A stretch of 27,500 nt of DNA from Prorocentrum cordatum (taxonomy: Eukaryota; Sar; Dinophyceae; Prorocentrales; Prorocentraceae): positions 1 to 27,500 of the forward strand of contig CAUYUJ010003387.1 of NCBI GenBank assembly GCA_963575745.1, in the 5' to 3' direction. A program made the position numbers and the translations under genes. Of the stretch, positions 16,146 through 26,990 are shown one piece after another; the stretch's first letter is position 1; the number at the start of each line of letters is the position of its first letter. The notes below the pieces were generated by a model. The model had not been told where the DNA came from and did no database searches. It was given only the letters and a program-made list of their open reading frames with translations.

Positions 16146-18182
16146 ATCCCTACTCCTCCAGTTCCTCCGGTTTTGACGCTGCGCAGACTTCAGGCGGAAG
16201 CCTTGAGCGTGCATGAAAAAAAGAACGCCGACTTAGCGGTACGACAAGCAAATTAGCCTGGCTGGCGCAGCTGAAGTGGAAGCGCATCAGGAAAAGGAAA
16301 AGAAGAGGGCCCCAAGAGGCGCAGAGTATGCGCCAGCCAGGCGGTGTGCGGGGAGGAGAAATCGAGCGATCGATACCCGACTCATAAATAATCCGAAAAC
16401 GGTCCAAACGGAGAGGGACAAAATACACATGCAGAAAAGCAAAACAGGTGACGCTAGAATGGCAGATAATGGCAGTGTGAGTCCTCGGCTTTCTGCCGTG
16501 GGAGGCTGGCGCAAAGCGTATACGGTAGTACGCTGCAACGCCTGGTTTTACCTTGGTACCCTTTCCCCGTGATACCATCCCATAAGGTAAATCTCAAACC
16601 ATGTCAGTGCAGGCGCGCAGCGCTGAAGGTAAACGAGCTCGTTGGACAGAAGAAAAGGAAATGCAAGGCGATTGGCAGTGTGAGCGCGGCTCGCTGCCTT
16701 GGGAGCTGGCTCCTCTGGACGTTTAGGTTCAAAGTGTGGACATCAGCATACCCGCCCATCCTATACCCCACCAACAACATCACTGATTTTGCAATTTGTC
16801 GTGCTGAGGCGCTGCCGCAGACCGGAGAGGCTGGCCTGCATGTAGGGAAGCTAAACATGAAGAAGGTTGGCCTGTAATGAAATGTCTGTACTGGTGAAAG
16901 AGCTGGTCAGCCCCGAGTTGACAGGAGGTAAACGCAAACTAGGCGACGAATACATAGCAAGTGAAGCTAAAACTGCCAAATGAGCCGTACACAAACTGCA
17001 AGCGTGGCGGCAATTCTCGGGCTGCTACCCAGGGTTTTGCGGTTCACCCCGAACCTTCAGGGCAACAGGACCCAGGTGTTTTCTGTGACCGCTGTTCGGG
17101 TTTGGCACAAGCCCTTGCTACCTCAGTGGCAATATCAAATCAATCAGCTACTCAGTTGCTGAAGGGAGAGCTGCATACTGTGGCCGGTACTCCACAGTGG
17201 GACTGACAAGTTACTCCCCTACCGAAGTGCCAAAACGGCAACTCACTGTAACCGACGCATTGCCAGCTGAGAGTAGAGGCTGGCAGGGATTGGTCAAGCA
17301 TGAGCGAGTGGAGGCAGGTGAGTACCACTAAACAGGCAAGTAAGGCTGCGCTGTGCGACCGTTTGCCAAAAATGCTGAGGCTGGCTATGCGTAGGCCTGT
17401 GTAGATAGTTAACTGCTTGACATTGCTCTACGCAGTGGGGCCACGCCCTACGGCAAGGGGGGCCTGCAATAACACTGCGTGCGCTTTAAATGCTGAAGAG
17501 CAAGATGTGCGACTGCGGCCTGCTCTGAGCGACCGCCCGTCCCCGACCTCCCACCAATAACCCAAGCCAAGCCTCATCCACCCCACCAGTACATGTTAAC
17601 GGGCCGCCGCTGCCTGGCCTTAATTGCAAAGGCTTGGGCGCGATGACTCTGCTGTAGCTAAGCAGAGGGCCGTGGCCGGGAAAGCTGACACGGCAGCAGA
17701 GTAGGCTAGACAGCACATAACATGTGGTACCAGCGGCGCGCGAAGATTCATGATTCCTGCAACGTAAGAGAGGACTGGCAACTCTGCGAGGCTAGGTGGC
17801 GCCACCCCCTGCAACAATGGAGCCTGGAAGATGTAAGCGTCGAGCTGCTGATGCTGCTCAAGGTAGATGGTAGACGTGTGGCGGCTCGTGAGCAGGCAGC
17901 AGCGACGGAGAAGAAGACGGGGGGAGCAGGGGAGATGGCGCACCGAAGGAGGCGATCGTCGAAGCCCCATGCATCCGCAAGCGGACACACAGGACCTCTG
18001 CCTTCACCAGCTACCAGCGAGGCACCGCCCCTGCGGGGGAAAGGACGCCAAGAGCGGCTGATAGAGCGGGGAAGGCGAGAGGAGTAGGAAAGACGATGCG
18101 ACCTAAAGGCGGGCGCCAGGACGATATCAGGTGGAGCCTTGTAACAAAGTGCTAGGGAGTAGAAAAAGCAGGAGAGGTGCCG
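16146..18182. other. Long stretch without a convincing gene
   Basis: This is about 2 kb without triplet tracts and visibly less GC-rich than its surroundings. Frames are short; the longest on + (17722-18087) and on - (17620-17988) overlap each other and show no domain. One weak internal repeat is seen: GGCAGTGTGAG..CGGCT..CTGCC at about 16472 and 16675. Introns, regulatory DNA or a decayed element are possible. Confidence 0.45.
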
Positions 18183-18404
18183 TCAGCTATCCTCGATCTG
18201 CGGTAATTGAACATCTGGAAGTCTGGGAGTTGCTGTAGTGGATATAGCGAAGTCGTAGGCTTTGCCATCCATGCCGTAATAGTGTCCCACTTTGGTAACC
18301 AGAAAAGGCTGAAGTATGTATGGCGAGTCTGTTACCCTCAATAATTGCTGCCGTCCGCCTGTAGTGCTGGGATTATGTCTTTCGGTGTTAGTGGCGACTT
18401 GCAT
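18183..18404 (-). CDS. Small hypothetical frame, possibly a piece of a broken gene
   Basis: 73 codons, containing LLRVTDSPYILQPFLVTKVG and YYGMDGKAYDFAIS, which has ordinary amino-acid variety unlike the repeat-derived frames nearby. It shares its register with the preceding - strand frame 18420-18623 but is separated from it by a stop. No family is recognised. Confidence 0.25.
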   Translation of the reverse strand: MQVATNTERHNPSTTGGRQQLLRVTDSPYILQPFLVTKVGHYYGMDGKAYDFAISTTATPRLPDVQLPQIEDS

Positions 18405-18520
18405 TGCGGCACTGGGAACTTAGGCTTGGGCATGGTTGACGCTGCCATGGCGGTGGATAATTCGTGGCGGTGTCGTAGTTCTGCTTGGCGCAAGCTGCGC
18501 TGTCGTACCCCTGTCAGGTA

Positions 18521-19087
18521 TCACTGGTACTGCTGCTGGTGGCAGCGTAGCGTCTCGATGTAGTCCAAGAACCTGTGGTCGCTGCTGTAGCAGACGCAGT
18601 GCTCTTCTAGGTGCTCTGTGCATGTAGGCATCGGGGTGGAGCCTGTTTGTCCGTCTTGTGTCGGAGATGCCGTTGGTTGGAAGTACATATGCTGCGTGGC
18701 ACAGGTATGTGTCGCAAGCTCTGATGCGGGCATGTTGTTTAGCCAGCGCTGGGCCCTTTCATCCTCAGATGATGGGCACACGATGGGGATTCTGAGGTTA
18801 GGTGGAGGTGGGTGAGTTGGGCTTCTGCTCCCATCTGCGGCGATGAACTGCTGAGTCGTAAGTAGGCTGGTCGCTGGTGCTGGCTGGTGTGGCGTGTCAG
18901 TATCTGCTTGTGGTGTGTCTCCTGGGTTGTTATGCTGGCTGCCGAGCATCATCAGCAGTGTCGCCGCTGCAGTAAGAGCTTGATGGTGGTGGTGGAATGA
19001 TGTGGCCGTCGCCTGGTGCGCTGGTGGGGTTGCATATCCGCTGCAGTAGCTGTGCCGCGTCGTGAACACAGCCCAACCGCGCCCCAT
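18521..19087 (-). CDS. Hypothetical protein, unrecognised
   Basis: A 188-codon frame with ATG at 19085-19087; the upstream in-frame stop lies about eight codons before it. The protein is rich in Gln, His, Thr and Pro in its first half (HHHHQALTAAATLLMMLG). It ends in a more ordinary segment (SEDERAQRWLNNMPASELAT, then HLEEHCVCYSSDHRFLDYIE). No domain is recognised. Another - strand frame (18183-18404) just downstream reads SPYILQPFLVTKVGHYYGMD, which also looks protein-like but lies in a different register with a stop between. This could be one broken gene, a gene with introns, or chance open frames. Confidence 0.3.
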   Translation of the reverse strand: MGRGWAVFTTRHSYCSGYATPPAHQATATSFHHHHQALTAAATLLMMLGSQHNNPGDTPQADTDTPHQPAPATSLLTTQQFIAADGSRSPTHPPPPNLRIPIVCPSSEDERAQRWLNNMPASELATHTCATQHMYFQPTASPTQDGQTGSTPMPTCTEHLEEHCVCYSSDHRFLDYIETLRCHQQQYQ

Positions 19088-19544
19088 GTTGTCGTCGTAA
19101 TCGTGTCATGAGCACAGCCGTTGTGAGACCGTGAACATGGCCTGCTTGGCGATGTCGTGCATCCTTGGAGTCGGTTCTCTTATTAGGGAGGTGGAGCATG
19201 TGTTGGTCATGTTGACAGCCATCATGGAGTCCTCGTGGAGGTGAGCGTATATTGCACAGTCGCTCAGGTAGTTTCCTAATGGAGGTCGTGGTTGGTAGAG
19301 TAGACGCGATCGGCATGGAGGTAGGCGAGCGTCTGCCAGTGCTACGCCGCTGGGCTATAGGTATTTGGTCTGCTTGATCGGAGGCATCCCAAATGTAGAA
19401 AGTGGGGTCGCATGTGGATCGGGACTCAGCGGTGGGTGAGGAAGAGTTTGTTGGAGATTGCTACTAACGAAGCACTCGCTGTTGCACTGATCAGGACACC
19501 TGTACCAGCAAGGTAATGGTAGGTGGTCGTTTGTAAAGCGGTCC

Positions 19545-19650
19545 GCCCCAAGATGACCCCCAAGATTGCGAGCAGGCCCCCAAGAGGCCCCCAAGATGCC
19601 ACAACACGCTCCGAAAAGACCTCCAAGCGCCCCCCAAGAGGCCCCCAGGA
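19545..19650 (+). repeat. Imperfect CCCCCAAGAGG/CCCCCAAGATG tandem repeat
   Basis: GCCCCAAGATGACCCCCAAG, GGCCCCCAAGAGGCCCCCAAG and CGCCCCCCAAGAGGCCCCC recur at short irregular spacing, reading as Leu-Gly-Gly or Trp-Gly-Pro rich peptide on the - strand. It joins directly to a TCC tract. Confidence 0.65.
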
Positions 19651-19809
19651 CCTTCTCCTCCTCCTCCTCCTCCTCCCCCTCCCTCTCCTCCTCCTCCCGC
19701 TTCCCCTCCTCCTCCTCCCCCTCCTCCTCCTCCTCCTCCTCCTCCTCCTCCTCCTCCTCCTCCTCCTCCTCCTCCTCCTACTACTCCTACTCCTCCTCCT
19801 ACTCCTCCT
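19651..19809 (+). repeat. (TCC)n tract with TAC interruptions
   Basis: About 160 bases of TCC, with CCCTCC blocks early and CTACTCC near the end. Confidence 0.95.
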
Positions 19810-19943
19810 TGAACTCGAAAGTGGGGCCCGCACCGAATCAAGACAGCATGGATGCCGTTTTCACGATGCACATGTCTCCCCACGGGCTTCTGCCAAAAAG
19901 TCACTGGGGGTTAGCGCTGGCCACCTCTCGTGGGCGGAGCCAC

Positions 19944-20107
19944 TCCTCCTCCTTCTCCTCCTCCTCCTCCTCCTCCTCCTCTTCCTCCTCCCTCCTCCTC
20001 CTCCTCCCCCTCCTTCCTCTCCTCCTCCTCCTCCTCCAACTTCTCCTCCTCCTCCTCCAACTTCTCCTCCTCCTCCTCCTCATCCTCCTCCTCCTCCTCC
20101 CCCTCCT
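19944..20107 (+). repeat. (TCC)n tract with duplicated CAACTTC block
   Basis: TCC repeats; the word TCCTCCAACTTCTCC occurs twice, 21 bases apart (about 20034 and 20055). Pyrimidines are on the + strand, opposite to the GGA repeats that begin near 20270. Confidence 0.93.
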
Positions 20108-20159
20108 CATTACCACCGCGACACTCCATCTCCAGCCTCCAGCCCCAGCCATCCTCCCG

Positions 20160-20270
20160 CCATGGCCGCCCCCGATTAGTTCAGCGACTTGGCTGCAGGC
20201 GTCGTCGACGAGCGCGCCCCCCCCCCCCCCCAAACAAAAAAAAAAAAAAAAAAAAAACTCCAGGCGGGGC
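20160..20270 (+). repeat. C/A-tract cassette, copy 1
   Basis: CATGGCCGCCCCCGATTAG, then TTCAGCGACTTGGCTGCAGG and CGTCGTCGACGAGCGCG, followed by 15 C (20217-20231), AAAC and 22 A (20236-20257), then CAGGCGGGGCGGGGAGGAG. It is the most diverged core of the five. Confidence 0.85.
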
Positions 20271-20373
20271 GGGGAGGAGAGGGAGGAGGAGAGGGAGGAG
20301 GGAGGGAGGAGAGAGGGAGGAGGAGAGGAGGAGAAGGGAGGAGGAGCAGGAGGAGGAGGAGAAGAAGGAGGAG

Positions 20374-20515
20374 ATATCAGGGCCGCCCCCGCATGGGCAG
20401 CTTATTTCAGCGTCTTGGCTGCAGCCGTCTTCCACGAACGCGCCCCTGCCCCCCCCCCCCCCCCCCAAAAAAAAAAAAAAAAAAAAAAAAAAAACGTGCG
20501 GGCGGGAGGAGGAGC
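20374..20515 (+). repeat. C/A-tract cassette, copy 2
   Basis: ATATCAGGGCCGCCCCCG, CATGGGCAGCTTATTTCAG and CGTCTTGGCTGCAGCCGTC, then about 18 C (20449-20466) and 28 A (20467-20494), followed by CGTGCGGGCGGGAGGAGG. Preceded and followed by GGA repeats. Confidence 0.9.
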
Positions 20516-20544
20516 GGGAGGAAGGAGGAGAAGGAGGAGGAGGA

Positions 20545-20650
20545 GTCATGGCCGCCGCCGCCATGGGTAGCTTATTTCAGCGTCTTGGCTGCAGGCGTCT
20601 TCGACAAGCGCGCCCCCCCAAAAAGAAAAGCGTCCGGGCGGGGCGGGGAG
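20545..20650 (+). repeat. C/A-tract cassette, copy 3
   Basis: CATGGCCGCCGCCGCC, ATGGGTAGCTTATTTCAG and TCTTGGCTGCAGGCGTC, then C7, AAAAAG, AAAAG and CGTCCGGGCGGGGCGGGGAG. The C and A runs are short here. Confidence 0.88.
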
Positions 20651-20867
20651 GAGAGGGAGGAGGAGAGGGAGGAGGAGAGGGAGGAGGAGAGGAGGAGGAG
20701 GGGAGGACGAGGAGGAGGAGGAGGAGGAGGAGGAGGAGGAGGAGAGGAGGAGGAGAGGAGGAGGAGGAGGAGGAGGAAGGAGGAGGAAGGAGGATGAGGA
20801 GGAGGAAGGGAGGAGGAGGAGGAGGAGGAGGAGAGGAGAGGAGAGGAGCGGAGAGAGAGGAGAGCAG
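20651..20867 (-). repeat. (GGA)n tract on + strand
   Basis: GGA, GAGGGA and GGAAGGA repeats filling the interval between cassette copies 3 and 4; shorter GGA stretches also separate copies 1-2 and 2-3. Confidence 0.93.
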
Positions 20868-20938
20868 ATATCAGGGCCGCCCCCACCATGGGCAACTTAT
20901 TTCAGCGTCTTGGCTGCAGGCGTCTTCCACGATCGAGG
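20868..20938 (+). repeat. C/A-tract cassette, copy 4 (lacks the C/A tract)
   Basis: ATATCAGGGCCGCCCCCACC, ATGGGCAACTTATTTCAG and CGTCTTGGCTGCAGGCGTC, then CACGATCGAGGAGG, running straight into GGA repeats. Truncated before the C run. Confidence 0.88.
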
Positions 20939-20952
20939 AGGAGGAGGAGGAG

Positions 20953-21056
20953 ATATCAGGGCCGCCCCCGCCATGGGCAGCTTATTTCAGCGTCTTGGCT
21001 GCAGGCGTCTTCGACGAGCGCGCCCCCCCCCCCCACCCAAAAAATACCGTCCGGGG
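20953..21056 (+). repeat. C/A-tract cassette, copy 5
   Basis: ATATCAGGGCCGCCCCCGCC, ATGGGCAGCTTATTTCAG and TCTTGGCTGCAGGCGTC, then GACGAGCGCG, C12, ACCC, AAAAAA and TACCGTCCGGGGC. It ends about 20 bases before GCATCGCC repeat copy 3. Confidence 0.9.
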
Positions 21057-21074
21057 CTATTAGAGGCATCCTCG

Positions 21075-21290
21075 ATGGGGTCTGAGTAGATGGGGTCGGT
21101 GGATCGCGGCGCATCGCCGATGCATCGGCGATGTATCGGCGATGCATCGGCGATGGCGGAGACGCATCGTCGACGTCGGCGATGCATCGGCGCCGTCGGC
21201 GTGGAGAAAAATCGGGCCCCGCATCGAGCCGCATTGCCGATGCATCGCCGATGCGGTGCGATCCTCCGACCCTATTGGGCGGCCTAGAGC
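21075..21290 (+). repeat. GCATCGCC-rich dispersed repeat, copy 3
   Basis: GGGGTCTGAGTAGATGGGG leads into four tandem GCATCGGCGAT units, then GGCGTGGAGAAAAATCGGG, CATCGAGCCGCATTGCCG and CTCCGACCCTATTGGG. The left flank matches copy 1 closely. Confidence 0.8.
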
Positions 21291-21475
21291 TATACCATCG
21301 GGGGCGCCCGCCCACGGCGCACCGGCGTCGGACGCGTTCGCCGCCTCCTGCCGGGTCGCGTTCTCCTCGGGCCGCACTCCCCGCCCTCCTGCCTCTCCTG
21401 CCGCGGCCACCGCCTCCCCACTCTCCTGCCCCTCCCTTGCTGCTCCTGCTCCAGACTCCTGCTCATCCTGTTCTT

Positions 21476-21535
21476 CTTCCTCCTCCTCCTCCTCCTCCTC
21501 CTCCTCCTCCTCCTCCTCCTCCTCCTCCTCCTCAT
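21476..21535 (+). repeat. (TCC)n tract leading into the ATC satellite
   Basis: About 60 bases of TCC that change to ATC repeats without a gap, as also seen in reverse order near 15668. Confidence 0.95.
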
Positions 21536-23640
<2,105 letters not shown>

Positions 23641-24134
23641 CGTTTGTTTCATCCTTCTCGTGCTATTCCACCTTCTCGTTTTTCGTGTTTCCCCCGCCTT
23701 CCTCACCCTCATGTCTCCCTTCTGTAGTCCTATCCCCTCCTGTCCTTCCATTTTCTCTCCATCCTCTCCGTCATCCGGTCGTCGCGTTGCCAAAAATCAG
23801 TCCCCAGACTTGTCCTTGGGTGCGTCGTGGCCGGGTTTTCGAGGCGAATCCGGCAGTGGCCACGAGGGAGCCCCAGGAATATCAAGAACAGCCGCAAAAA
23901 CAGAAGCCGAAAACTGCCAGAAACCCTCCGCGGTGATTGCTGCTCCACGGCCCAAAGATCTGATGTCCTGTTTTTGTTTTCGTGCGGAGCTCCCGAAGTC
24001 TCGACCCACTCCGTGGCAGCTCCACATCGACGAATCTCTGGGCGGTGGTGTTCACGAACTCGCACACCTCAGGACACTCGTCGTCGGAGGGATGACAGAT
24101 GGTGCGCAGCTGGCCGCCTGGCGCCAGTCCCGCC
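23641..24134. other. Unassigned mixed-composition DNA
   Basis: Overlapping frames are open on both strands (for example + to 24223 and - 23730-24065) with ordinary amino-acid variety but no motif I recognise. The left part is pyrimidine-rich. No gene is called. Confidence 0.4.
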
Positions 24135-24141
24135 ATTCGAG

Positions 24142-24306
24142 TAGGGGATCGACTACATCATTAATTTACCCCAAACTTGATGTTGCCACCGAATCTACGG
24201 AGAATACATATCAGGCCCCGTAGATCTACGAACAGCCGATGTGTGTCTTGCAGATTCAGCGGGAACGTACATTCTGGGGTAAATCAGTTCTGTAATTAAT
24301 CCCCTA
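24142..24306. mobile_element. 165-bp palindromic MITE-like element with exact 6-bp target duplication
   Basis: The ends are TAGGGGAT...ATCCCCTA, and the outer 31 bases of each side match at about 24 positions. Pairing continues (ATTTACCCCA, GTT.CC.CCGAATCT) to a perfect central palindrome CGTAGATCTACG at 24219-24230, so the whole element folds back. TTCGAG lies directly outside both ends (24136-24141 and 24307-24312). The element has no coding capacity and would be a non-autonomous DNA transposon. TSD size and TIR do not let me name a superfamily. Confidence 0.78.
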
Positions 24307-24479
24307 TTCGAGCCATGGTCGCACGGGCCAGGTGCGGCACCACCGTGGCCGCCGTTGAAGGAGCGCCGACGCGCCCCTTCGGCCCAGCAGGGCCGAGTCC
24401 AGCACCGAGGGCCCCGCGGCGCAAGCGGCGTTCTGCCCACCTCGCCCCCTCGGCCACCGCGTCCGCCTCCGCCTCCGCC

Positions 24480-24645
24480 CTCCGCCTCCTCCTCCTCTGC
24501 CTCCCCCTCCCCCTCCTCCTCCTCGCCTCCTCCTCCTCCTCCTCCTCCTCCTCCTCCTCCTCCTCCTCCTCCTCCCCCTCCTCCCCCCCCCCCCCCCCCC
24601 CTCCTCCTCCTCCTCCTCCTCCTCCTCCTCCTCCTCCTCCTCAGG
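24480..24645 (+). repeat. (TCC)n tract with internal poly(C)
   Basis: TCC repeats flank about 16 C residues at 24586-24601. The tract lies just upstream of the LINE endonuclease reading frame, as another TCC tract lies just upstream of the RNase H fragment. Confidence 0.93.
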
Positions 24646-24733
24646 CTCCGCTCAGCGCAGGCCCCCCCATAGATTGGAGCCCCTCACTCAGAGTTCTGCT
24701 TGCCATGGGGGCTGCCGCGGCCGCGGGCGTGCC

Positions 24734-25480
24734 ATGAGGTCCAGTGTGCCCCCCCGCCTTGGGGGCAGGCGGGCGCGCCTCGTGCTCGGAGCAGTGCTGT
24801 GCACGACGCTGGTGCTGCCTGCCGAGGCCCGATGGAGCTTTGTCAGCGTGTGGAACCCACACAGACTGACGTCAACGTTCAGAGTAGATGAAGTGTCGGC
24901 GGTCCTCCGCGGTGTTGGCACTGTGGGGCTGCCAGGCACCTGCGTCAGAGCATGGGCGAACGAGGCACACCATGCAGCTCGCAGTGCCTAGCATCACGTC
25001 GTGCGTTTTGGGTGGCAACGTGCCCGCATGGTTACACATTCCTGTGGCTGCTCAGTGATGCTGAACAAAAAACTCTTTGCAGCCCAAGATGTTCGACGTA
25101 TCATGTCAGCCCCCGAGGGACTCAGAGGCCGAGGCGGTGTAGTATACGTAGCATCAGGCCCTCTCACGATGGCGGTAATGGTGTTGTAGATCCCACCTAG
25201 ACCATCCGAGGCTGGAGGCGCGAAAGTCTGGAAGGACACGGGATAGGCACTACTGTCGTGGGCTCGATCGGAAGTACTACGAGTGTCCCAACGATATACC
25301 CCCTATCATCCTAGCGGACCACAACTCGGGCCTCAAGAAGTACAACGACGACGACGAGGTCGTGGGCGACTACGGGGCCCTCTCGGAGAGCTTCATCGGT
25401 CGCGAGTTCCACACACTGCTGACCTCCGTGCGCATGGTGGCGGTGAACACCCACTCGAACGTGGGGGGACACATACTAGA
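24734..25480 (+). pseudogene. LINE apurinic-like endonuclease (EEP) domain, frame-broken
   Basis: EEP-family motifs occur in order but in changing registers. SFVSVWNPHRLTSTFRVDEV (about 24835) and GTVGLPGT (about 24916) share one frame. The next part, HHVVRFGWQRARMVTHSCGC to GVVYVASGPL, continues that frame after an in-frame TAG at 24989-24991, and another TAG follows at 25187-25189. The frame then shifts to RKYYECPNDIPPIILADHNS (the DHNS matches the G-D-x-N motif, about 25269-25328) and on through GREFHTLLTS to VRMVAVNTHSN at 25463. A further shift gives TY, a TAG at 25477-25479 and IDCIVIPDS. EEP domains nick target DNA for target-primed reverse transcription. Three in-frame stops and two register changes mean this copy is dead unless spliced. 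The 5' limit is uncertain. Confidence 0.7.
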
Positions 25481-26597
25481 TCGACTGCATCGTGATCCCA
25501 GATTCGGCCTTGGAGCTCGTCCAGTGGACGCGCGCGTGGAGACGTACAGCAGAATACACCCGCTCTATGTTGCCAGTGCTCGACCACGTGCCGATCGTTT
25601 CCAAGCTGCTCATCATCCCGCCCGTGTCGCAGCAACCACTACACCAGCGGTGGGATCGGCAGAAGCTAGTGGGGGCCCTCTTGAAAGGAGTAGAACGCGA
25701 ACCGTTCTTGCAGGACCTACACGAGAAGATGCTCGAGCTCAAGCCATCATTGGAGATCCTTGAGAGCAGGCCCGTGATTGGAGGCCACGCTACACTTACT
25801 ACAGCGACTCTCAGGAACGCGGCCCTCGCCCATCTCTCCCCCGCCACGAAACGCGACGAGAAGGGGGTGCAGATGGAGGCTCGGAAGTGGACGCTGCTGA
25901 AGCAGAGGCGGACGCTGCGGGAGCAGCTGAAGGCACACGCGCTCGCGGGCGTGCAGCTGGAGGAGGACGAGTCGAGGAGGCGGGAAGTGCTGCAACTCGG
26001 CGAGACCATCAAGAGCTACAGCAAGGCCCTCATCTCTCTGAAGCGCGCGCGGGACCGCACCAGGAAGGACAACATCGAGGCCGAGCTGCAGCAGGCCCGG
26101 CGTCGACGGGACATCACAGCAGCACCCAAGTTGGCAAGGTCACCAGCGGGCACGGGGACTGGAGTGAAGAACCGAAATTACCGAGCCCACCCATCGTGTT
26201 CGCCGACGGGAGCGGAGTGGATCTCGTTTCTGGAGAAGGATGCACTGGACGGCGGCTCGTGTGGCACGAAGGCACCCATACTACACTGTCATGAGCTGCC
26301 AGCTGAGCGACTCCGCCAACTTGAGTGCGTGGACGAGCATGGGATTCCCGACGAGTGTGAGGTGACCCAGGAGGTGCTGAAGAGGGCGGGCAAGGACTTT
26401 GCAACGGCGCGGAAGGCGATAAGGAGGACCGAGGTAGGGCTTTGCCAAGGCGCCAAGCTGGTCGGCCCCGTCGGAGATCTGCAAGATGATCGTGGACCCC
26501 GCTGGGATCTCTATGCCATCAGAATCTTTGAAGCTGAAGTTGGGGGTGGAGGCATGAGCGGACATGATTGTAGACGAAGCCCCAGTCACCCCTGACC
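25480..26597 (+). pseudogene. LINE protein: end of endonuclease and linker before the RT
   Basis: One frame is open for about 370 codons. It starts with IDCIVIPDSALELVQWTRAW, then DHVPIVSKLL (the terminal D-H-x-P of EEP nucleases) and RWDRQKLVGALLKGVEREPF. A long basic, helical segment (WTLLKQRRTLREQLKAHALA, EAELQQARRRRD) follows, with AGTGTGVKNRNYRAHPS near 26150. About 26440 the meaningful register moves: VGLCQGAKLVG in this frame is replaced in another by FAKAPSWSAPSEICKMIVDP, a block I recall just ahead of the RT in dinoflagellate LINEs. The downstream part of this frame (to 26597) is therefore probably shadow. Same element as the endonuclease upstream and the RT downstream. Confidence 0.7.
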
Positions 26598-26633
26598 CGT
26601 TCGCCAAACAGCAGTCGAAGCACCTGGAGCAGT

Positions 26634-26990
26634 ATGACGGACCCAGGCGGCGTCTCCTTCGGCTCTGCCCACAGGAGCAAAGGCTGTCCAGGCCCCCCCT
26701 GCCCCACGGCTTCGCCCCCGACAAGAAGAACGAGAAAGCGGGTCCAGCAGAGAGGCGCCTGGCGCATGTTATGCGTTGCTGGTGGCGGGCACACACGCAC
26801 ACGGGGAGGCCTCCTTCGCCGTGGCCCCTTCCGACCTCCCTCCGGGGCCTCTGCTGCGCGAGGCAGAAGGAAGGAGCCCCTGATGACTGCGACGAGAGTA
26901 GTTCCGTGGAAGGGAGCGCAGGCAGGCCAGCCGATGCTGCACAGGAGCTGCGCCGCGACCAGCGCGTTCAGGCAGCGATCGGAAGGCCCA
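26634..26990 (+). pseudogene. LINE reverse transcriptase, fingers and motif A region (degraded)
   Basis: In one frame MTATRVVPWKGAQAGQPMLH is followed by RSCAATSAFRQ at 26943-26975. The position and the A-T-x-A-F word match RT motif A of these LINEs (usually D-A-T-N-A-F), but the catalytic Asp is Ala; a single A-to-C change (GAC to GCC) would explain it. Upstream sequence to 26634 is open but not confidently alignable. The register differs from the next RT block. Confidence 0.5.
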
